A stretch of DNA of 64,000 nt from Bifidobacterium colobi (GCF_018555455.1 NZ_JAFEJU010000003.1:355305-419304); one strand, 5' to 3'. Numbered from the stretch's first letter, positions 48,362 through 58,873 are shown. The notes: generated by a model not told the origin, from the letters alone. Program-made: numbers and translations.

Positions 48362-49475
48362 GCGCTCTATCTTGGCACACGCGAATGACGTGTTTCTTGC
48401 GGTTCGCTGAGTATCCTCTGGGAAGATTCACAGCTGACTGACCATGCCAGTCGGTGATGAGTCGGTCGATGGCTTCGATTTGTGCGGCGCTGGCTGTGAT
48501 GGCAGCCTGGGACAAGGCATGAGCCAGCACGCGCAAACGAATCGACGGAACCTGATCGGCCAGCGCGCGCACGTCGAAGCTGACCATCATTGCACGCGTA
48601 TCGGCGGTATCCGACGTATCCGAATCAGATGGGTCCGCGCTAAAACGTACGGCAGTGTGACTCACCGCATCCGCCTGTGCATCAAGGTATGCCTTATCCA
48701 TGCGCATCAGTCGGGCGTTATCGGCGAAATGTCGCACGACATCACCGCCGGCGAACTGTGCGATGGCCGGCAGTAGATCATGCCGGATACGCGAGCGCAG
48801 CGGATAGGTGCGCGGCAGTGCCCCTTCCACGGCGTCGCCATTGGTGGGATCATCCCAGTATCGCAGTCCCAGATCAGCGCATATGCCGGTGGTGTCTTCA
48901 CGGGTGAGGCTCAACAGCGGACGCACGAAACGCACCCCATCGCGGATGGTGGACGCCGGCATGCCGCATACCATGTCCAGCCCGCGGCCGCGCAGCAAGC
49001 CCAACAGTACGGTTTCCGCCTGATCATCCATCGTATGCGCCAGCAATACGCATGCTGCACCAAATTGCTGTGCTGTAGCGCACAGTTCACGGTATCGCAC
49101 AGCTCTGGCCGCAGCCTCGGTGCCCTCCCCGTTCGCGCATACCTGAACATCGCGTATCAGCACAGGATCAAGGCCGATTGCAGCGCACACATCGGCAGCC
49201 TGCTGCGCCACCTGTCGCGAGTCAGGCTGCAGTTGATGATTGATGATGACGGCACCGCAGCGCAGTCCCAGCATGCCGCATACGATGTGCGAGACCTGAG
49301 CCAAGGCGATGGAGTCGCGTCCGCCGGAGCATGCCACCAGTACCAGTGGCGCTTGGGGAAGCGGCGCATGACTGCCATGTTTGCTGAATTCCGGCGACTG
49401 CCGCTCCAATCCAGCCTGGGCTAAAGCCTCGCGTACCGCGCCAACGGCTTTCCGCAGTCGAGGAGAATACGCCAT
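48348..49475 (-). CDS. tilS: tRNA(Ile)-lysidine synthase
   Basis: 375 residues. The P-loop SGGRDS (50-55) is the PP-ATPase motif, and HTMDDQAETVLLGLLRGRG is diagnostic. It attaches lysine to C34 of tRNA-Ile2 so that CAU reads AUA. A possible substrate tRNA is at 23880-23953. It is shorter than E. coli TilS, as usual for actinobacteria. Confidence 0.95.
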   Translation of the reverse strand: MAYSPRLRKAVGAVREALAQAGLERQSPEFSKHGSHAPLPQAPLVLVACSGGRDSIALAQVSHIVCGMLGLRCGAVIINHQLQPDSRQVAQQAADVCAAIGLDPVLIRDVQVCANGEGTEAAARAVRYRELCATAQQFGAACVLLAHTMDDQAETVLLGLLRGRGLDMVCGMPASTIRDGVRFVRPLLSLTREDTTGICADLGLRYWDDPTNGDAVEGALPRTYPLRSRIRHDLLPAIAQFAGGDVVRHFADNARLMRMDKAYLDAQADAVSHTAVRFSADPSDSDTSDTADTRAMMVSFDVRALADQVPSIRLRVLAHALSQAAITASAAQIEAIDRLITDWHGQSAVNLPRGYSANRKKHVIRVCQDRAHANR

Positions 49476-49489
49476 ACGATCCCTCGACC

Positions 49490-50974
49490 TTAGAGTCTCG
49501 CCAGTTTGGTAATGAACACGTTAATGGCGTTGCGTGCGGCTTCAATATCACTCGGATTATTGACCACTACGGCAAACACCAGCGCACCGCCATGAATACG
49601 GGAAATATTGCCGGTCATCGAAGTCACCGTGCCCAAACTGCCTGTTTTGACGCGCAACAGTCCCGCGACCTCATCATCGGTATACCGATTGGCTGCCGTA
49701 CCAATCAGTCCTGCGATGGACAATCCCTCTGCGGCAGCAGTGCCACTGCCCGCGCCGAGATTATGCTGCTGCACAGCTGCCAGTGTGCGCACGGTGAGCT
49801 GGGAGCCCGGGGAAAGACCAGAGCAGTCGGCCATGGTGAGACCTGATGTATCGATGCCCAAGGATTCCAATTGCTCGCGTACCGCCTGCGTACCGCCTTC
49901 CGGGCTATTCGCCGCGCCGGACGTGGCCAATGCCGTGAGTCTGCCGAATTCCTCGGCCAGCGTGTTATCGGAATGGCGCAAGGTGAAGGCGAGAATCTCC
50001 TGCAGGGTCGCCGAGCTGACCGAAGCCACCGGGCTGACCGACTTGGGTGCTTCGGCGGCAACCGGTGCTCCCTCAACGGTAATGCCATTGTCGGTGAGCA
50101 GCTGTGCGAACGCTTCGGCGACATTCTGTGCCGTATGCTGCGAGAGTTCAGGGTAGCCGGATGAATCATCCGGATTGCTGGGTGCCGGCGTGGCAGCCGT
50201 ATACTGCCGGCCACCGTCGATGGCCATGGAGGAGACCGGCGTGTAGTACATCGTGTAATCGCCATTCACCGCATCACCATCGCGCAGGCCCTGCGGGATG
50301 CGCGTATCGCCGAACAGCGTGTCATCATAGTTGAGCGTGATGGTGTTGATGCCGCGCTGGGTCAATGCCGCGGCCGTGGCTTGGGCCAAAGTGGCCAATC
50401 CCGCACGACCGTTGATATGCGTGGGGTCGGATTGCCCGGCGGAGAGCAGCATGTCGCCGTTGCCCTTCAACGTCACCGTTGTGGCGTTATTGGATGAGGT
50501 GATAAAGGTCTGCGTATCCAAGGTTGATGCCATGTTGAGCTTGGTGGAGGCCGCCAACGCGGTCAGGGTTTTCATGGTGGATGCCGGCTCACGCGGTGTG
50601 TCCGCCTCATGTTCGGCGGCGGTCAGCCCCTGCGCGTCCTGGATAATCACCGACGTATCCTGCCCCACGCCTTGTGCGGCGAGCAGCTCGTTCATCAGAT
50701 CCGCTGCCCGCCCGGCGTCGATAGCCTTGCTGCGATCAAGCTGGGTGGCAATAACACCGCCGCTTTTGGCGTTCAACGGCGCGGCGAACATGGTGGTGTT
50801 CACCGGCTTCAGCGTCAGCAGCCCCGGCGCGATATCCGCAACGTCGGCCGCGCAATAGCCTACGAATACAGCCACCGTAAGCAATGCGGAAATCGTGACC
50901 GTAAGTCTGCGGCGCATCACCTGAGGGTTGACCGTCTTACGATGCCTCATGCCCGGTCTTGCCTTGGATGGCAT
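49490..50974 (-). CDS. dacB: D-alanyl-D-alanine carboxypeptidase/endopeptidase (PBP4 family)
   Basis: 494 residues from the ATG at 50974 (GGAAGG 9 bases upstream); the ATG at 50983 abuts the ribosome site. An N-terminal anchor helix (~24-42) follows a basic head. SxxK is at about 132-135 (STMK), SDN in LRHSDNTLAEEF, KTG in LRVKTGSLG. It trims peptidoglycan cross-links. First gene of the tilS-hpt-ftsH block. Confidence 0.92.
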   Translation of the reverse strand: MPSKARPGMRHRKTVNPQVMRRRLTVTISALLTVAVFVGYCAADVADIAPGLLTLKPVNTTMFAAPLNAKSGGVIATQLDRSKAIDAGRAADLMNELLAAQGVGQDTSVIIQDAQGLTAAEHEADTPREPASTMKTLTALAASTKLNMASTLDTQTFITSSNNATTVTLKGNGDMLLSAGQSDPTHINGRAGLATLAQATAAALTQRGINTITLNYDDTLFGDTRIPQGLRDGDAVNGDYTMYYTPVSSMAIDGGRQYTAATPAPSNPDDSSGYPELSQHTAQNVAEAFAQLLTDNGITVEGAPVAAEAPKSVSPVASVSSATLQEILAFTLRHSDNTLAEEFGRLTALATSGAANSPEGGTQAVREQLESLGIDTSGLTMADCSGLSPGSQLTVRTLAAVQQHNLGAGSGTAAAEGLSIAGLIGTAANRYTDDEVAGLLRVKTGSLGTVTSMTGNISRIHGGALVFAVVVNNPSDIEAARNAINVFITKLARL

Positions 50975-50998
50975 GTAATTCATCCTTCCCTGACGCGT

Positions 50999-52663
50999 TT
51001 AATGCTGCAACGACGCGAATGAGTCGAGTGTGCGGACGATGGATAGCATCCGCGCATCCATCAGCTTACCGCCGAGCCATGTCCCCAGCGCCAGCATGCC
51101 GGCACCGTTGACGAGCGCGAGAGGAATCAGCACCCAGAACAGGGTGCCGATTACACCGGTAATGGCAAGGATGAGCGCAACAATACCCGTGGGCAGCATC
51201 AGCGCGAACGTGCCGATCAGATAGATGAACGGGAAGAATCCCTGCGCCGCCGCACGCCCTTGGGGCGAGGAGAACGGCTTGTCCATCGCAGGCACCGGGT
51301 AGAGGAACACCGTGGAGGTCACTTCCGCCAAGCCGATACCGCATAATGCCACGGCAATGCCCAACGTCCAGAACAGCAAAGCGAACAGTCGCCGCATTGG
51401 ATGCGCCCAGTCGCCGGTGATGATCAACAGCATGACTCCCAGAACCAGCAGGTATATCAGAGCGATACTCGCGTAGATGCGTACGCGGCCGATTCGGTCT
51501 TTGACGCCGGGGACCGCGGCGATCGCCTGCATGGTGAAGCCGCGCCCGTCGTAGGCGATCCCATTGCTTTCCGCGATGGCCAACAGCCATCCAACCGTGA
51601 TCAGGGAAGGCCAGATGGCCAGGCTGTCCCCGTGCGCCTGCACCAGGAAAATCACCACGAAGAACAATGGCATGATAAACAGCAGCGCTTGGCGGGGGTC
51701 GCGCTTGAGATAGGTGACTAGTCGCGCGGAGACGGCGCCGGAAATGGAATCCGGCATATGTCTAAACGCGCCAAGACCCGCGAAGGTCACCGTACGCGAT
51801 GCCGCGCCAGCGACCTTACGTTCATGCCGCAAGCACCATGTGGATCCGGCAAAGCACACCATCCATGTGAGCGCCAGCACGGCAACCCGGCCGACCATGG
51901 CCAGCAGGTCTGCGCGTGCGGCGTCGAATGGCAACTGGAATGCCGCGCCAAACGGCGTCCAACTGGCCGCATTCGCCACTGCCAATAGTCCGGCGCCTCG
52001 TTGGGCCGCCGTGACGTTACGCAAAGCATCCGAGTTCACGATGATGTTCGGCAGTTGGCATAATACGACGAATCCCAGCACCGTAACGATGTAGAACATG
52101 GCCTTGCCACGTTTCGACGTGATCAAGGTGCTCAGCAGTGAGAGCAGCAGCTTGGACAGACTGACGATAGTGAACACGGCGAATACCGCCGATATCAGTG
52201 AGGTGATGATGACTGCGGCTCCCATGTGGCGGTATGCCAGTGTCCATGCCATCAGGGTGAGCATGCCGGTAATGGCCGGCAGCCCGCACATGCCGGAGAG
52301 CAACAGTCCGCAATGCAGCTGGCGATCCGGGATGCCGTACAGAGCGAACTTCCTCGGATTCATGCCGGAACCATCACCGAATATCATGAACTGGATGAAC
52401 ACCGTGGCGATAATGGCCACAGTGCCAACAATCACGGCAAAGCCTCGAAGGAAGGCGAACGGCCCGTAATCGGCGGGAAGCACGCCGCTGGCAGGCATAT
52501 GATCCAGTCCACCGATGAACCATGCGCCCAACGCTGTGCCCAATACCACCGTTATCGCGGTGAGTACTCCGAGGATAAAGGCCACGGCCTGCCATGCCGA
52601 CTTGCGCAGCACCGACCACGTCAACGCCCAGCGCAAGCGAATAAACAATGCCGCCGTACTCAT
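50999..52663 (-). CDS. ABC transporter permease
   Basis: 554 residues; the ATG overlaps the ATPase stop by 4 bases (ATGA). About twelve hydrophobic helices with long central loops, in the style of ABC-2-type exporters with two fused halves. No solute-binding protein lies nearby, so export is likely. Substrate unknown. Confidence 0.85.
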   Translation of the reverse strand: MSTAALFIRLRWALTWSVLRKSAWQAVAFILGVLTAITVVLGTALGAWFIGGLDHMPASGVLPADYGPFAFLRGFAVIVGTVAIIATVFIQFMIFGDGSGMNPRKFALYGIPDRQLHCGLLLSGMCGLPAITGMLTLMAWTLAYRHMGAAVIITSLISAVFAVFTIVSLSKLLLSLLSTLITSKRGKAMFYIVTVLGFVVLCQLPNIIVNSDALRNVTAAQRGAGLLAVANAASWTPFGAAFQLPFDAARADLLAMVGRVAVLALTWMVCFAGSTWCLRHERKVAGAASRTVTFAGLGAFRHMPDSISGAVSARLVTYLKRDPRQALLFIMPLFFVVIFLVQAHGDSLAIWPSLITVGWLLAIAESNGIAYDGRGFTMQAIAAVPGVKDRIGRVRIYASIALIYLLVLGVMLLIITGDWAHPMRRLFALLFWTLGIAVALCGIGLAEVTSTVFLYPVPAMDKPFSSPQGRAAAQGFFPFIYLIGTFALMLPTGIVALILAITGVIGTLFWVLIPLALVNGAGMLALGTWLGGKLMDARMLSIVRTLDSFASLQH

Positions 52664-53553
52664 GCGTCGGCCTTTCCGCCATCCAGCCATGCGAGATGCG
52701 CGGCCTCATGTCGGCCTCCCACGAGCTGGAGGAATCGGTCTTCCAGATCTTCACCGGCTGCCACCTGATCGATAGTGCCGGCGGCGCAGACCTGACCATG
52801 GTTAATCACCGCTACATGCGTGCACATCTTCTCCACCAACGCCATGACATGCGAGGAGATGATCACGGTACCGCCCGTGCGCGCATATTCGATAAGAATG
52901 TCTTTCAGGTTGGCGCTGGAGACCGGGTCCACTGATTCGAACGGCTCGTCCAGCACCAGAATGCGCGGGGAATGAATCATGGCGGATGCCAGACAGATCT
53001 TCTTGGTCATGCCGGCGGAATAATCGGTGACCATGGTGCTGGCTGCTCCGCCTAAATCAAAAGCGGCGAGCAGATCATGCGCACGGCTTACGGCTTCCGC
53101 CCGCTTCATGCCCCGTAGCATGCCGGCGTATACCAGCAGCTGGAGTCCCGTCAGACGGTCGAAAATCTGGTCGGGCTGCGGCATGACACCAATGATGCGC
53201 TTGGCTGTGTTCACATCCTGCCACACGTTGCGCCCCAGAATCATGGCGAGACCGGCATCCGGGGTCAGCAGGCCGGTAACCATGTTCAGCGTGGTGGTTT
53301 TACCAGCACCATTGGGACCAACGAGCCCATAGAACGAGCCTGCTGGAATGTCCAGTGACAGACCGTTGACGGCGATTTTGTTGCCGAACCGTTTGACTAG
53401 CCCGCGAATCGACACTGCGGCATGAGGATCAGGCGGCACTAATTGCGGGGGCACCGGCTGCGCTGCCGGTGCGGACACTGCCGGTGTCGGCAAGGCCTGT
53501 GGCATAGGGGCTGCAGGAAAATCGACATTTCCTTGAGGATTGTCTGTGCTCAT
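52660..53553 (-). CDS. ABC transporter ATP-binding protein
   Basis: 297 residues from the ATG at 53553. A Pro/Ala-rich N-terminal extension (~1-45) precedes the nucleotide-binding domain: Walker A GPNGAGKT, signature region TDYSAGMTKKI (SAGMT replaces LSGGQ, as in many ABC-2 exporters), Walker B ILVLDEPFESVD, and H-loop SSHVM. Operon with the permease gene. Confidence 0.9.
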   Translation of the reverse strand: MSTDNPQGNVDFPAAPMPQALPTPAVSAPAAQPVPPQLVPPDPHAAVSIRGLVKRFGNKIAVNGLSLDIPAGSFYGLVGPNGAGKTTTLNMVTGLLTPDAGLAMILGRNVWQDVNTAKRIIGVMPQPDQIFDRLTGLQLLVYAGMLRGMKRAEAVSRAHDLLAAFDLGGAASTMVTDYSAGMTKKICLASAMIHSPRILVLDEPFESVDPVSSANLKDILIEYARTGGTVIISSHVMALVEKMCTHVAVINHGQVCAAGTIDQVAAGEDLEDRFLQLVGGRHEAAHLAWLDGGKADA

Positions 53554-53590
53554 AGTCCTACTGTAGACCATGAGCACAGGAATACTGGGA

Positions 53591-53728
53591 CTGTTCGCTT
53601 AACGGCTCGCCTCCGGCCCAGCAATTTCGGACTCGCCTACGGCAAGACCCAAACCCACCTTCGCTCAGCTACCGCCTCACTCAGGCTGAGCCTACGAACA
53701 GCCCACTGGGCTGTTCGCTTAACGGCTC
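53591..53728. repeat. 18-base direct repeat with a hairpin between copies
   Basis: CTGTTCGCTTAACGGCTC occurs at 53591-53608 and 53711-53728. CGAACAGCCC/GGGCTGTTCG (53695-53717) forms a hairpin with a 3-base loop, possibly terminating the glycosyltransferase gene. The second copy overlaps that gene's stop codon. Confidence 0.7.
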
Positions 53729-54950
53729 AGCCTTTATGCGTAATCGGTTTCCATTGGGCCTTGGCGAAGATGGCTTGGAAGGAAATCGGCACGTAGCTCA
53801 GCATGTAGATCGGGAAGCTCAGCACGTAGGCGAGCAGCTCCTTGTTCGAGGCGCCGATCTGATCGCGCTCCACAATAATGGTCAGAGCGGCGAGCGCCAT
53901 CAAACCAAGCACGGACGTCACAATACCGCTCGACCAGCCCACCAGCGACTGCCATTGGCTGGCCCAACTGACGAATCCGAACGCGGCGAACAGTATGCCC
54001 ATCAGGATACGCGCCACACCGAGCACAGTGAACGGGCAGAGCATCAGCGTGAAGTCGATGCAGGAGAAGTCACGCTCACGAACCGCGCGCTTGAGCAGCG
54101 CCGGCCCATAGTAGCGGAACACCTGCAGGAATCCCTTGCTCCAGCGCAGTCGCTGACGCCAGCTTTGCGCGAACGTCACCGGCTGCTCATCATAAAGGAT
54201 CGCGTTGCCGCAGTATCCAATGCGATCGCCGTGCAGAATCGAATCCATCGTGAATTCAAGATCCTCGGTGAGCAGGTGGAACTTCCATCCCTTGTTCCGC
54301 TTCATCACATCACGGGAGAACATGAATCCGGTACCACCCACATGGCAGGAGGAGCCGAGAATCATACGGGAGTTGGAAAGGAATCGCGATTCACGGATGA
54401 ACCAGAGCGCGGAACCTGAGGAGACCCAGTTATCAGCAAGATTCACCGAATTACGGTAGCTGGTCAGAATCTTGAATCCGGCGGAGAAGCCCTTGTTCAT
54501 TTCCTCGAAATAGTGCTTGTCGAGCTTGTTATCCGCATCGAACACAAAGTAGGCGTCGTAATCGTCCGCCACCCCGGTGTCGAGCATGTGACCAAGCAGA
54601 TAGGTCAGCGCATAGCCTTTGCCGACTTGCTCCATATTATGGCGCTCAAGCACATGGCATCCACGAGCGCGCACCACATCGGCGGTGTTGTCGGTGCAGT
54701 TGTCCGCCACCAGCCAGATGTCGATGAGTTCGGACGGGTATGTTTGCGCACGAATCGAGTCGATGAGGTTGCCGATCACGTTCTCCTCGTTTCTTGCGGA
54801 GATCAGCACGGCATAACGGTTGGTCATCGGCGCGTCCGGGAATCGTACCGGTTTGGCGAACAGGGACATCACAATGCATACGCCCTGATACACCATGCCG
54901 GCGCTACCGACGATGAACAGCAGTACGTCGAGTACGGTCAGTAACGTCAT
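53727..54950 (-). CDS. Processive GT2 glycosyltransferase (membrane)
   Basis: 407 residues from the ATG at 54950, coupled to the upstream stop as TGATG; a GTG three codons earlier is possible. N-terminal helix, then GT2 motifs: ISARNEENVIGNL, VFDADNKLD (DxD), LTEDLEFTM and QRLRW. Three C-terminal helices follow. The QxxRW motif points to a processive synthase exporting a beta-linked polysaccharide, such as a surface glycan. Confidence 0.88.
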   Translation of the reverse strand: MTLLTVLDVLLFIVGSAGMVYQGVCIVMSLFAKPVRFPDAPMTNRYAVLISARNEENVIGNLIDSIRAQTYPSELIDIWLVADNCTDNTADVVRARGCHVLERHNMEQVGKGYALTYLLGHMLDTGVADDYDAYFVFDADNKLDKHYFEEMNKGFSAGFKILTSYRNSVNLADNWVSSGSALWFIRESRFLSNSRMILGSSCHVGGTGFMFSRDVMKRNKGWKFHLLTEDLEFTMDSILHGDRIGYCGNAILYDEQPVTFAQSWRQRLRWSKGFLQVFRYYGPALLKRAVRERDFSCIDFTLMLCPFTVLGVARILMGILFAAFGFVSWASQWQSLVGWSSGIVTSVLGLMALAALTIIVERDQIGASNKELLAYVLSFPIYMLSYVPISFQAIFAKAQWKPITHKG

Positions 54951-56569
54951 CAGCGCCACCCCGCTCTCGGATTGTCAGGTGAGGCGGATTTCTTGGCATC
55001 CGACTGGTTCACATCAGCTCCGTTCTTATCCACAGCTCTTGTGCGAGACTCCTCTGCCGATGGCTCGCCTGCGTTATTATCGTCGTTTTCATCCGTGCCG
55101 CGCAACCCTTGGACCAGCTTGCCTCCGCTCAGCACATGCTTCGGAATGGCCACCGTGGCGGATTCCTCATCATCCTGAGGCAACGGACCGCCTTGTTCCA
55201 AGGCGTACAGCTCGTGCTGCAGCTTGCGCAGTTCCTCATCCATCGGCACACGCTTGGTCGAGCCCTTGGCTGCGCGCGGCACATGCTCGCCAATCGGATG
55301 CAGCACATGCTCGCCGAACGCTTCGGAAGCCTCCACGATCTTGGACTTCTTCTCCGGTACCGGATCGTACATCAGCGGCGAATCCACCAACTCGTAGCGC
55401 CTGGTGTATGCGCGGAAAATCACCTGAATCGAAGCGGCGACCGGCAGCGCCAGGAAGGCGCCGAGCGCGCCGAACAGCGAGCCGAATGCGAGCACGGCGA
55501 GGAAGGCGAGAGCGGCATTGATATCCATGGTGCGCTGGGAGATGCGCGGGGAAAGAATCAGATTCTCAATCTGCTGGTAGACGATGATGAACACCAGCAC
55601 GGCAACCGCATACGTCCAGCCGCGGCCGCCCCAGGCGAACAGTACCGGCAGCGCACCGCCGATGTAGGTACCCACTGTGGGGATGAACTGGGACACCACG
55701 CCACAGAACAGGGCCAACGGCAGCCAGTACGGCACTTGCAGCACTTCCAGGAAAATCGCCGTGCATGCGGCGTTGATCAACGCCAGAATCGAGCGGGAGA
55801 ACAGGAAGGACGAGATCTGATCCTGCGCCACCGTCCACACCAGCAGGAATCGGCGCTGCGTGTTCGGAGCCAGCCAACGGCAGAACGAGCGACGCAGCTT
55901 CGGGCCTGCTGCGGAAATGTAGTAGGTGGTCATGATCACAGTCATGAGATTCAGCAGGAAACTCAACAAGCCGCTGACCGTGCTCATGGCGGTGCCGGCG
56001 AAGTCAGTGACCCAGGAGGTCTGGATATTATTGAGAATCTCCGAGCCAAGACTGTTGATTTCCGGCAGCTCGAACGTGCTGTACTGACCGATGAATTCGC
56101 GAATCTGCTCGTACATGGCCGGCAGGCCACTGATCATGGCGATGACCTGGGAGACGAACATGTTGCCGAACAGGGTGAGCAGCACGCAAATAATCACGGC
56201 AAGGCCAACCATGCCGGTGGCGGAGGCCACGCCACGCTTCCATCCATGCTTCACCAGCGCCAACACCAGCGGTTCGATGGCCAGCGCAATGAACAGGGAG
56301 ATGATGATGTCCAGCACCAGATAGGAGATGCTGCCCCATGAGCGCCAGCAGAAGCTGAATACCACAATGCCGATGGCCACGTAGAGCAACGCGCGCCCGA
56401 ACCATTCCGGAGGCCTGCGGGGATCGCCTTTGGCCGGGAACAGCGAGCCCAAATCAATACGGGTGTCTTCGCTTGCCGGGGTTGCGGATTGCGGTGTGGA
56501 TTGCCTTGTGGTGGCTTCGGCGGTTCGACCGGAGCCTTGTTCGTTAGTATTGCGCGCGCTTTCGCTCAT
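54950..56569 (-). CDS. AI-2E family (PerM-type) transporter
   Basis: 539 residues from the ATG at 56569 (GGGAGCC upstream). About eight helices between ~55 and ~400, with the conserved segment YIGGALPVLFAWG and the C-terminal NLILSPRISQRTM region typical of the family. A ~140-residue acidic/Ser-rich cytosolic tail follows. Members include proposed autoinducer or sodium/proton exporters; the substrate here is open. It lies directly before the GT2 gene. Confidence 0.85.
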   Translation of the reverse strand: MSESARNTNEQGSGRTAEATTRQSTPQSATPASEDTRIDLGSLFPAKGDPRRPPEWFGRALLYVAIGIVVFSFCWRSWGSISYLVLDIIISLFIALAIEPLVLALVKHGWKRGVASATGMVGLAVIICVLLTLFGNMFVSQVIAMISGLPAMYEQIREFIGQYSTFELPEINSLGSEILNNIQTSWVTDFAGTAMSTVSGLLSFLLNLMTVIMTTYYISAAGPKLRRSFCRWLAPNTQRRFLLVWTVAQDQISSFLFSRSILALINAACTAIFLEVLQVPYWLPLALFCGVVSQFIPTVGTYIGGALPVLFAWGGRGWTYAVAVLVFIIVYQQIENLILSPRISQRTMDINAALAFLAVLAFGSLFGALGAFLALPVAASIQVIFRAYTRRYELVDSPLMYDPVPEKKSKIVEASEAFGEHVLHPIGEHVPRAAKGSTKRVPMDEELRKLQHELYALEQGGPLPQDDEESATVAIPKHVLSGGKLVQGLRGTDENDDNNAGEPSAEESRTRAVDKNGADVNQSDAKKSASPDNPRAGWR

Positions 56570-56671
56570 GGCTCCCCATTGTAGCGATAGGCTCGATGTA
56601 GGCCGCATGCCTCACAAAGTTCACCTTCCCGTTGCTTGCCGGCGTACACCCGCTTTTCTATTCTTGGAATC

Positions 56672-57595
56672 ATGCTTACCGTTTCGATCATCATCCCAGC
56701 GTGGAACGAAGCCGAACGTATTCGCGATTGTCTGCTGAACGCCACCCGCCAGACTGTCATGCCTCACGAGGTGCTGGTGGTGGACAATCGTTCCACCGAC
56801 AATACGTGCCAGATCGTGGAACAATTCATTGCCGAACATCCCGAGGCACCGGTGAAACTGCTGCATCAGGATGACGAGCAGGGTCTGATTCCCACCCGCA
56901 ACTATGGGTTGAACCAGGCTACCGGCGATGTACTGGGTCGTTTTGACGCCGACTGCATGATTCGCCCGGACTGGGTGGAAGTGGTCAGCGGCATTTTCAC
57001 CGAAGATCCGGAAGCGATGGGCGCCACCGGACCGGTGATGTATTACGACATGCCGTCGCGTCATTTCGGATTGCGTGGCGACAATTCGCTGCGCAAGCGC
57101 ATTTATCGCGCCGACGGTGGCCAGCCGCTCCTGTTCGGCTCCAATATGGCGTTGCGCGCCACCGCCTGGCGGCAGATCGCCGATGAGGTGTGCCGTGATA
57201 AGGCCGATATGATGCATGAGGATATCGATATCTCGCTGCATCTGATGGGCAAGGATTTGAAAACCGTGTACTCGCCGCGTATGATCGCCGCCATGAGCGC
57301 ACGTCGTATGGATACCTCGTTGAGCTCGTTCCGCAATTACATGCGTCGCTTCAAGAACACGTTCAACGCTCATCCGCAGCATTGGCGCAAGCACAAGCCG
57401 GAGATTCTGTTCACCGCCATGTATCCGGTGATGCACCTGTTCTACCCGGTGTGGCAGAAAGTGTTGAACTCGGCGGATATCAATCCCGCTGAGGCCGCAT
57501 GGGTCAACGAGCAGATGGAACTCGCCGAGGCGCAAGGCAAGAAGCTGTACGCTGAAACGCCCACGGACGAGGAGTGGGACGCCAAGCACGAGTAG
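56672..57595 (+). CDS. GT2 glycosyltransferase
   Basis: 307 residues from the ATG at 56672; the TTG 12 codons earlier has no support. Motifs VSIIIPAWNEAERI, VVDNRSTDN, GRFDADC (DxD) and MHEDIDISL are present; no membrane domain follows, so it is a cytosolic transferase. It adds a sugar to a lipid-linked or protein acceptor. Monocistronic. Confidence 0.88.
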   Translation: MLTVSIIIPAWNEAERIRDCLLNATRQTVMPHEVLVVDNRSTDNTCQIVEQFIAEHPEAPVKLLHQDDEQGLIPTRNYGLNQATGDVLGRFDADCMIRPDWVEVVSGIFTEDPEAMGATGPVMYYDMPSRHFGLRGDNSLRKRIYRADGGQPLLFGSNMALRATAWRQIADEVCRDKADMMHEDIDISLHLMGKDLKTVYSPRMIAAMSARRMDTSLSSFRNYMRRFKNTFNAHPQHWRKHKPEILFTAMYPVMHLFYPVWQKVLNSADINPAEAAWVNEQMELAEAQGKKLYAETPTDEEWDAKHE

Positions 57596-57632
57596 TTCTG
57601 CTGCCACTGTTGCCACTCTCTACCGTGTGGTT

Positions 57633-57683
57633 ATGAAAAATGGCTCTATTCCACGAAAAGCGCGGAATAGAGCCATTTTTCAT
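57633..57683. terminator. Strong bidirectional terminator
   Basis: A perfect 20-bp stem (57633-57652 with 57664-57683) with an 11-base loop, rich in A on one side and T on the other, serving both convergent genes. ACCGTGTGG/CCACACGGT flank it. Confidence 0.9.
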
Positions 57684-57721
57684 GTACTCCACCGTGAGAG
57701 TTGACCACACGGTGGAAATGA

Positions 57722-58873
57722 TTACATCAGCGACTTGTAGATGGCGAGGATGTCTTCTTCCGTGGCTTTACGCGGGTTGCCCGGAGTGCACACGTCGTTG
57801 AAGGCGTCGTGGGCCAGCGGCGCAAGGTCGGCTTCGGTGGCACCGACTTCGGAGATGGTGGTCGGGTTCTTCAAGTCCACAGTCAGCTTGTGGACGGCCT
57901 GCACGGCCTCCTCGCGAACCTTCTCAAGGTCGCCGGTGTACGCATCCTCAACACCGAAGGCATCGGCGATGTCACGGTACTTTTCGCCGGTGAAGTCCTT
58001 GTTGTATTCCATGACCGGGGCCAGCAGGATGCCGTTGGCAACACCGTGGGCCACGCCGAGGCGACCACCCAGCGGGTGAGCCATGCCATGCACCAGGCCG
58101 AGGCCAACGTTGGAGTAGGCCATACCGGTGATGTAGGAGGCGTATGCCATCTGCTCGCCGGCGGGGATGTCGCCATCGGCGGACTTGGCGAGGTTCTTGG
58201 CGATCATGCGAATGGTCTGCATGGACAGGCAATCAGACAGGCTCCAGGCGCCCGGGGTGATGTAGCCCTCGATGGCGTGGGTCAGGGCGTCAAGGCCGGT
58301 GGCGACCTTCAGGCCACGCGGCATGGAGTCGGTCAGGTCCGGATCCACGAAGGCGACGATCGGGATGTCGTGCGGGTCGACGGCCACGAACTTACGCTTG
58401 TTGGCGGTATCGGTGATCACGTAGTTGATGGTGGTCTCGGATGCGGTGCCTGCGGTGGTCGGCACGCCGAAGATCGGAACGGACGGGTTCTTGGTGTCCG
58501 CCACGCCCTCAAGGGAGAGCACGTCGGAGAACTCCGGGTTGGCGGTGATGATGCCGATGCCCTTGCAGGTGTCCTGCGGGGAGCCGCCACCCAGACCGAT
58601 CAGGAAGTCTGCTCCGGATGCGGCGAACTTCTCAACGCCGTCCTTGATGCATTCGACCGGCGGGTTCGGCTTGACGTTGGAGAAGACCTCGTACGGCAGT
58701 CCGGCCTCATCGAGAACCTTGGTGACCTTCTCTGCGGTACCGGTTTCCAGCAGTACCGGATCGGTGACGATGAATGCCTTGGTGAAACCGTGCTGCTTGG
58801 CAACAGCCGGAATTTCCTTGATGGCGCCGCGGCCAAAGTATGCGGTCTGGTTGAAAATCATGCGATAAACCAT
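57722..58873 (-). CDS. fucO: Iron-containing alcohol dehydrogenase, lactaldehyde reductase type
   Basis: 383 residues from the ATG at 58873 (AGGAG upstream), matching FucO length. The nucleotide-binding GGGSPQDTCKGIG and the metal region GLVHGMAHPLGGRLGVAHGVANG carry the expected His ligands. It reduces L-lactaldehyde to 1,2-propanediol with NADH in fucose/rhamnose fermentation. A palindrome upstream may be its operator. Confidence 0.9.
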   Translation of the reverse strand: MVYRMIFNQTAYFGRGAIKEIPAVAKQHGFTKAFIVTDPVLLETGTAEKVTKVLDEAGLPYEVFSNVKPNPPVECIKDGVEKFAASGADFLIGLGGGSPQDTCKGIGIITANPEFSDVLSLEGVADTKNPSVPIFGVPTTAGTASETTINYVITDTANKRKFVAVDPHDIPIVAFVDPDLTDSMPRGLKVATGLDALTHAIEGYITPGAWSLSDCLSMQTIRMIAKNLAKSADGDIPAGEQMAYASYITGMAYSNVGLGLVHGMAHPLGGRLGVAHGVANGILLAPVMEYNKDFTGEKYRDIADAFGVEDAYTGDLEKVREEAVQAVHKLTVDLKNPTTISEVGATEADLAPLAHDAFNDVCTPGNPRKATEEDILAIYKSLM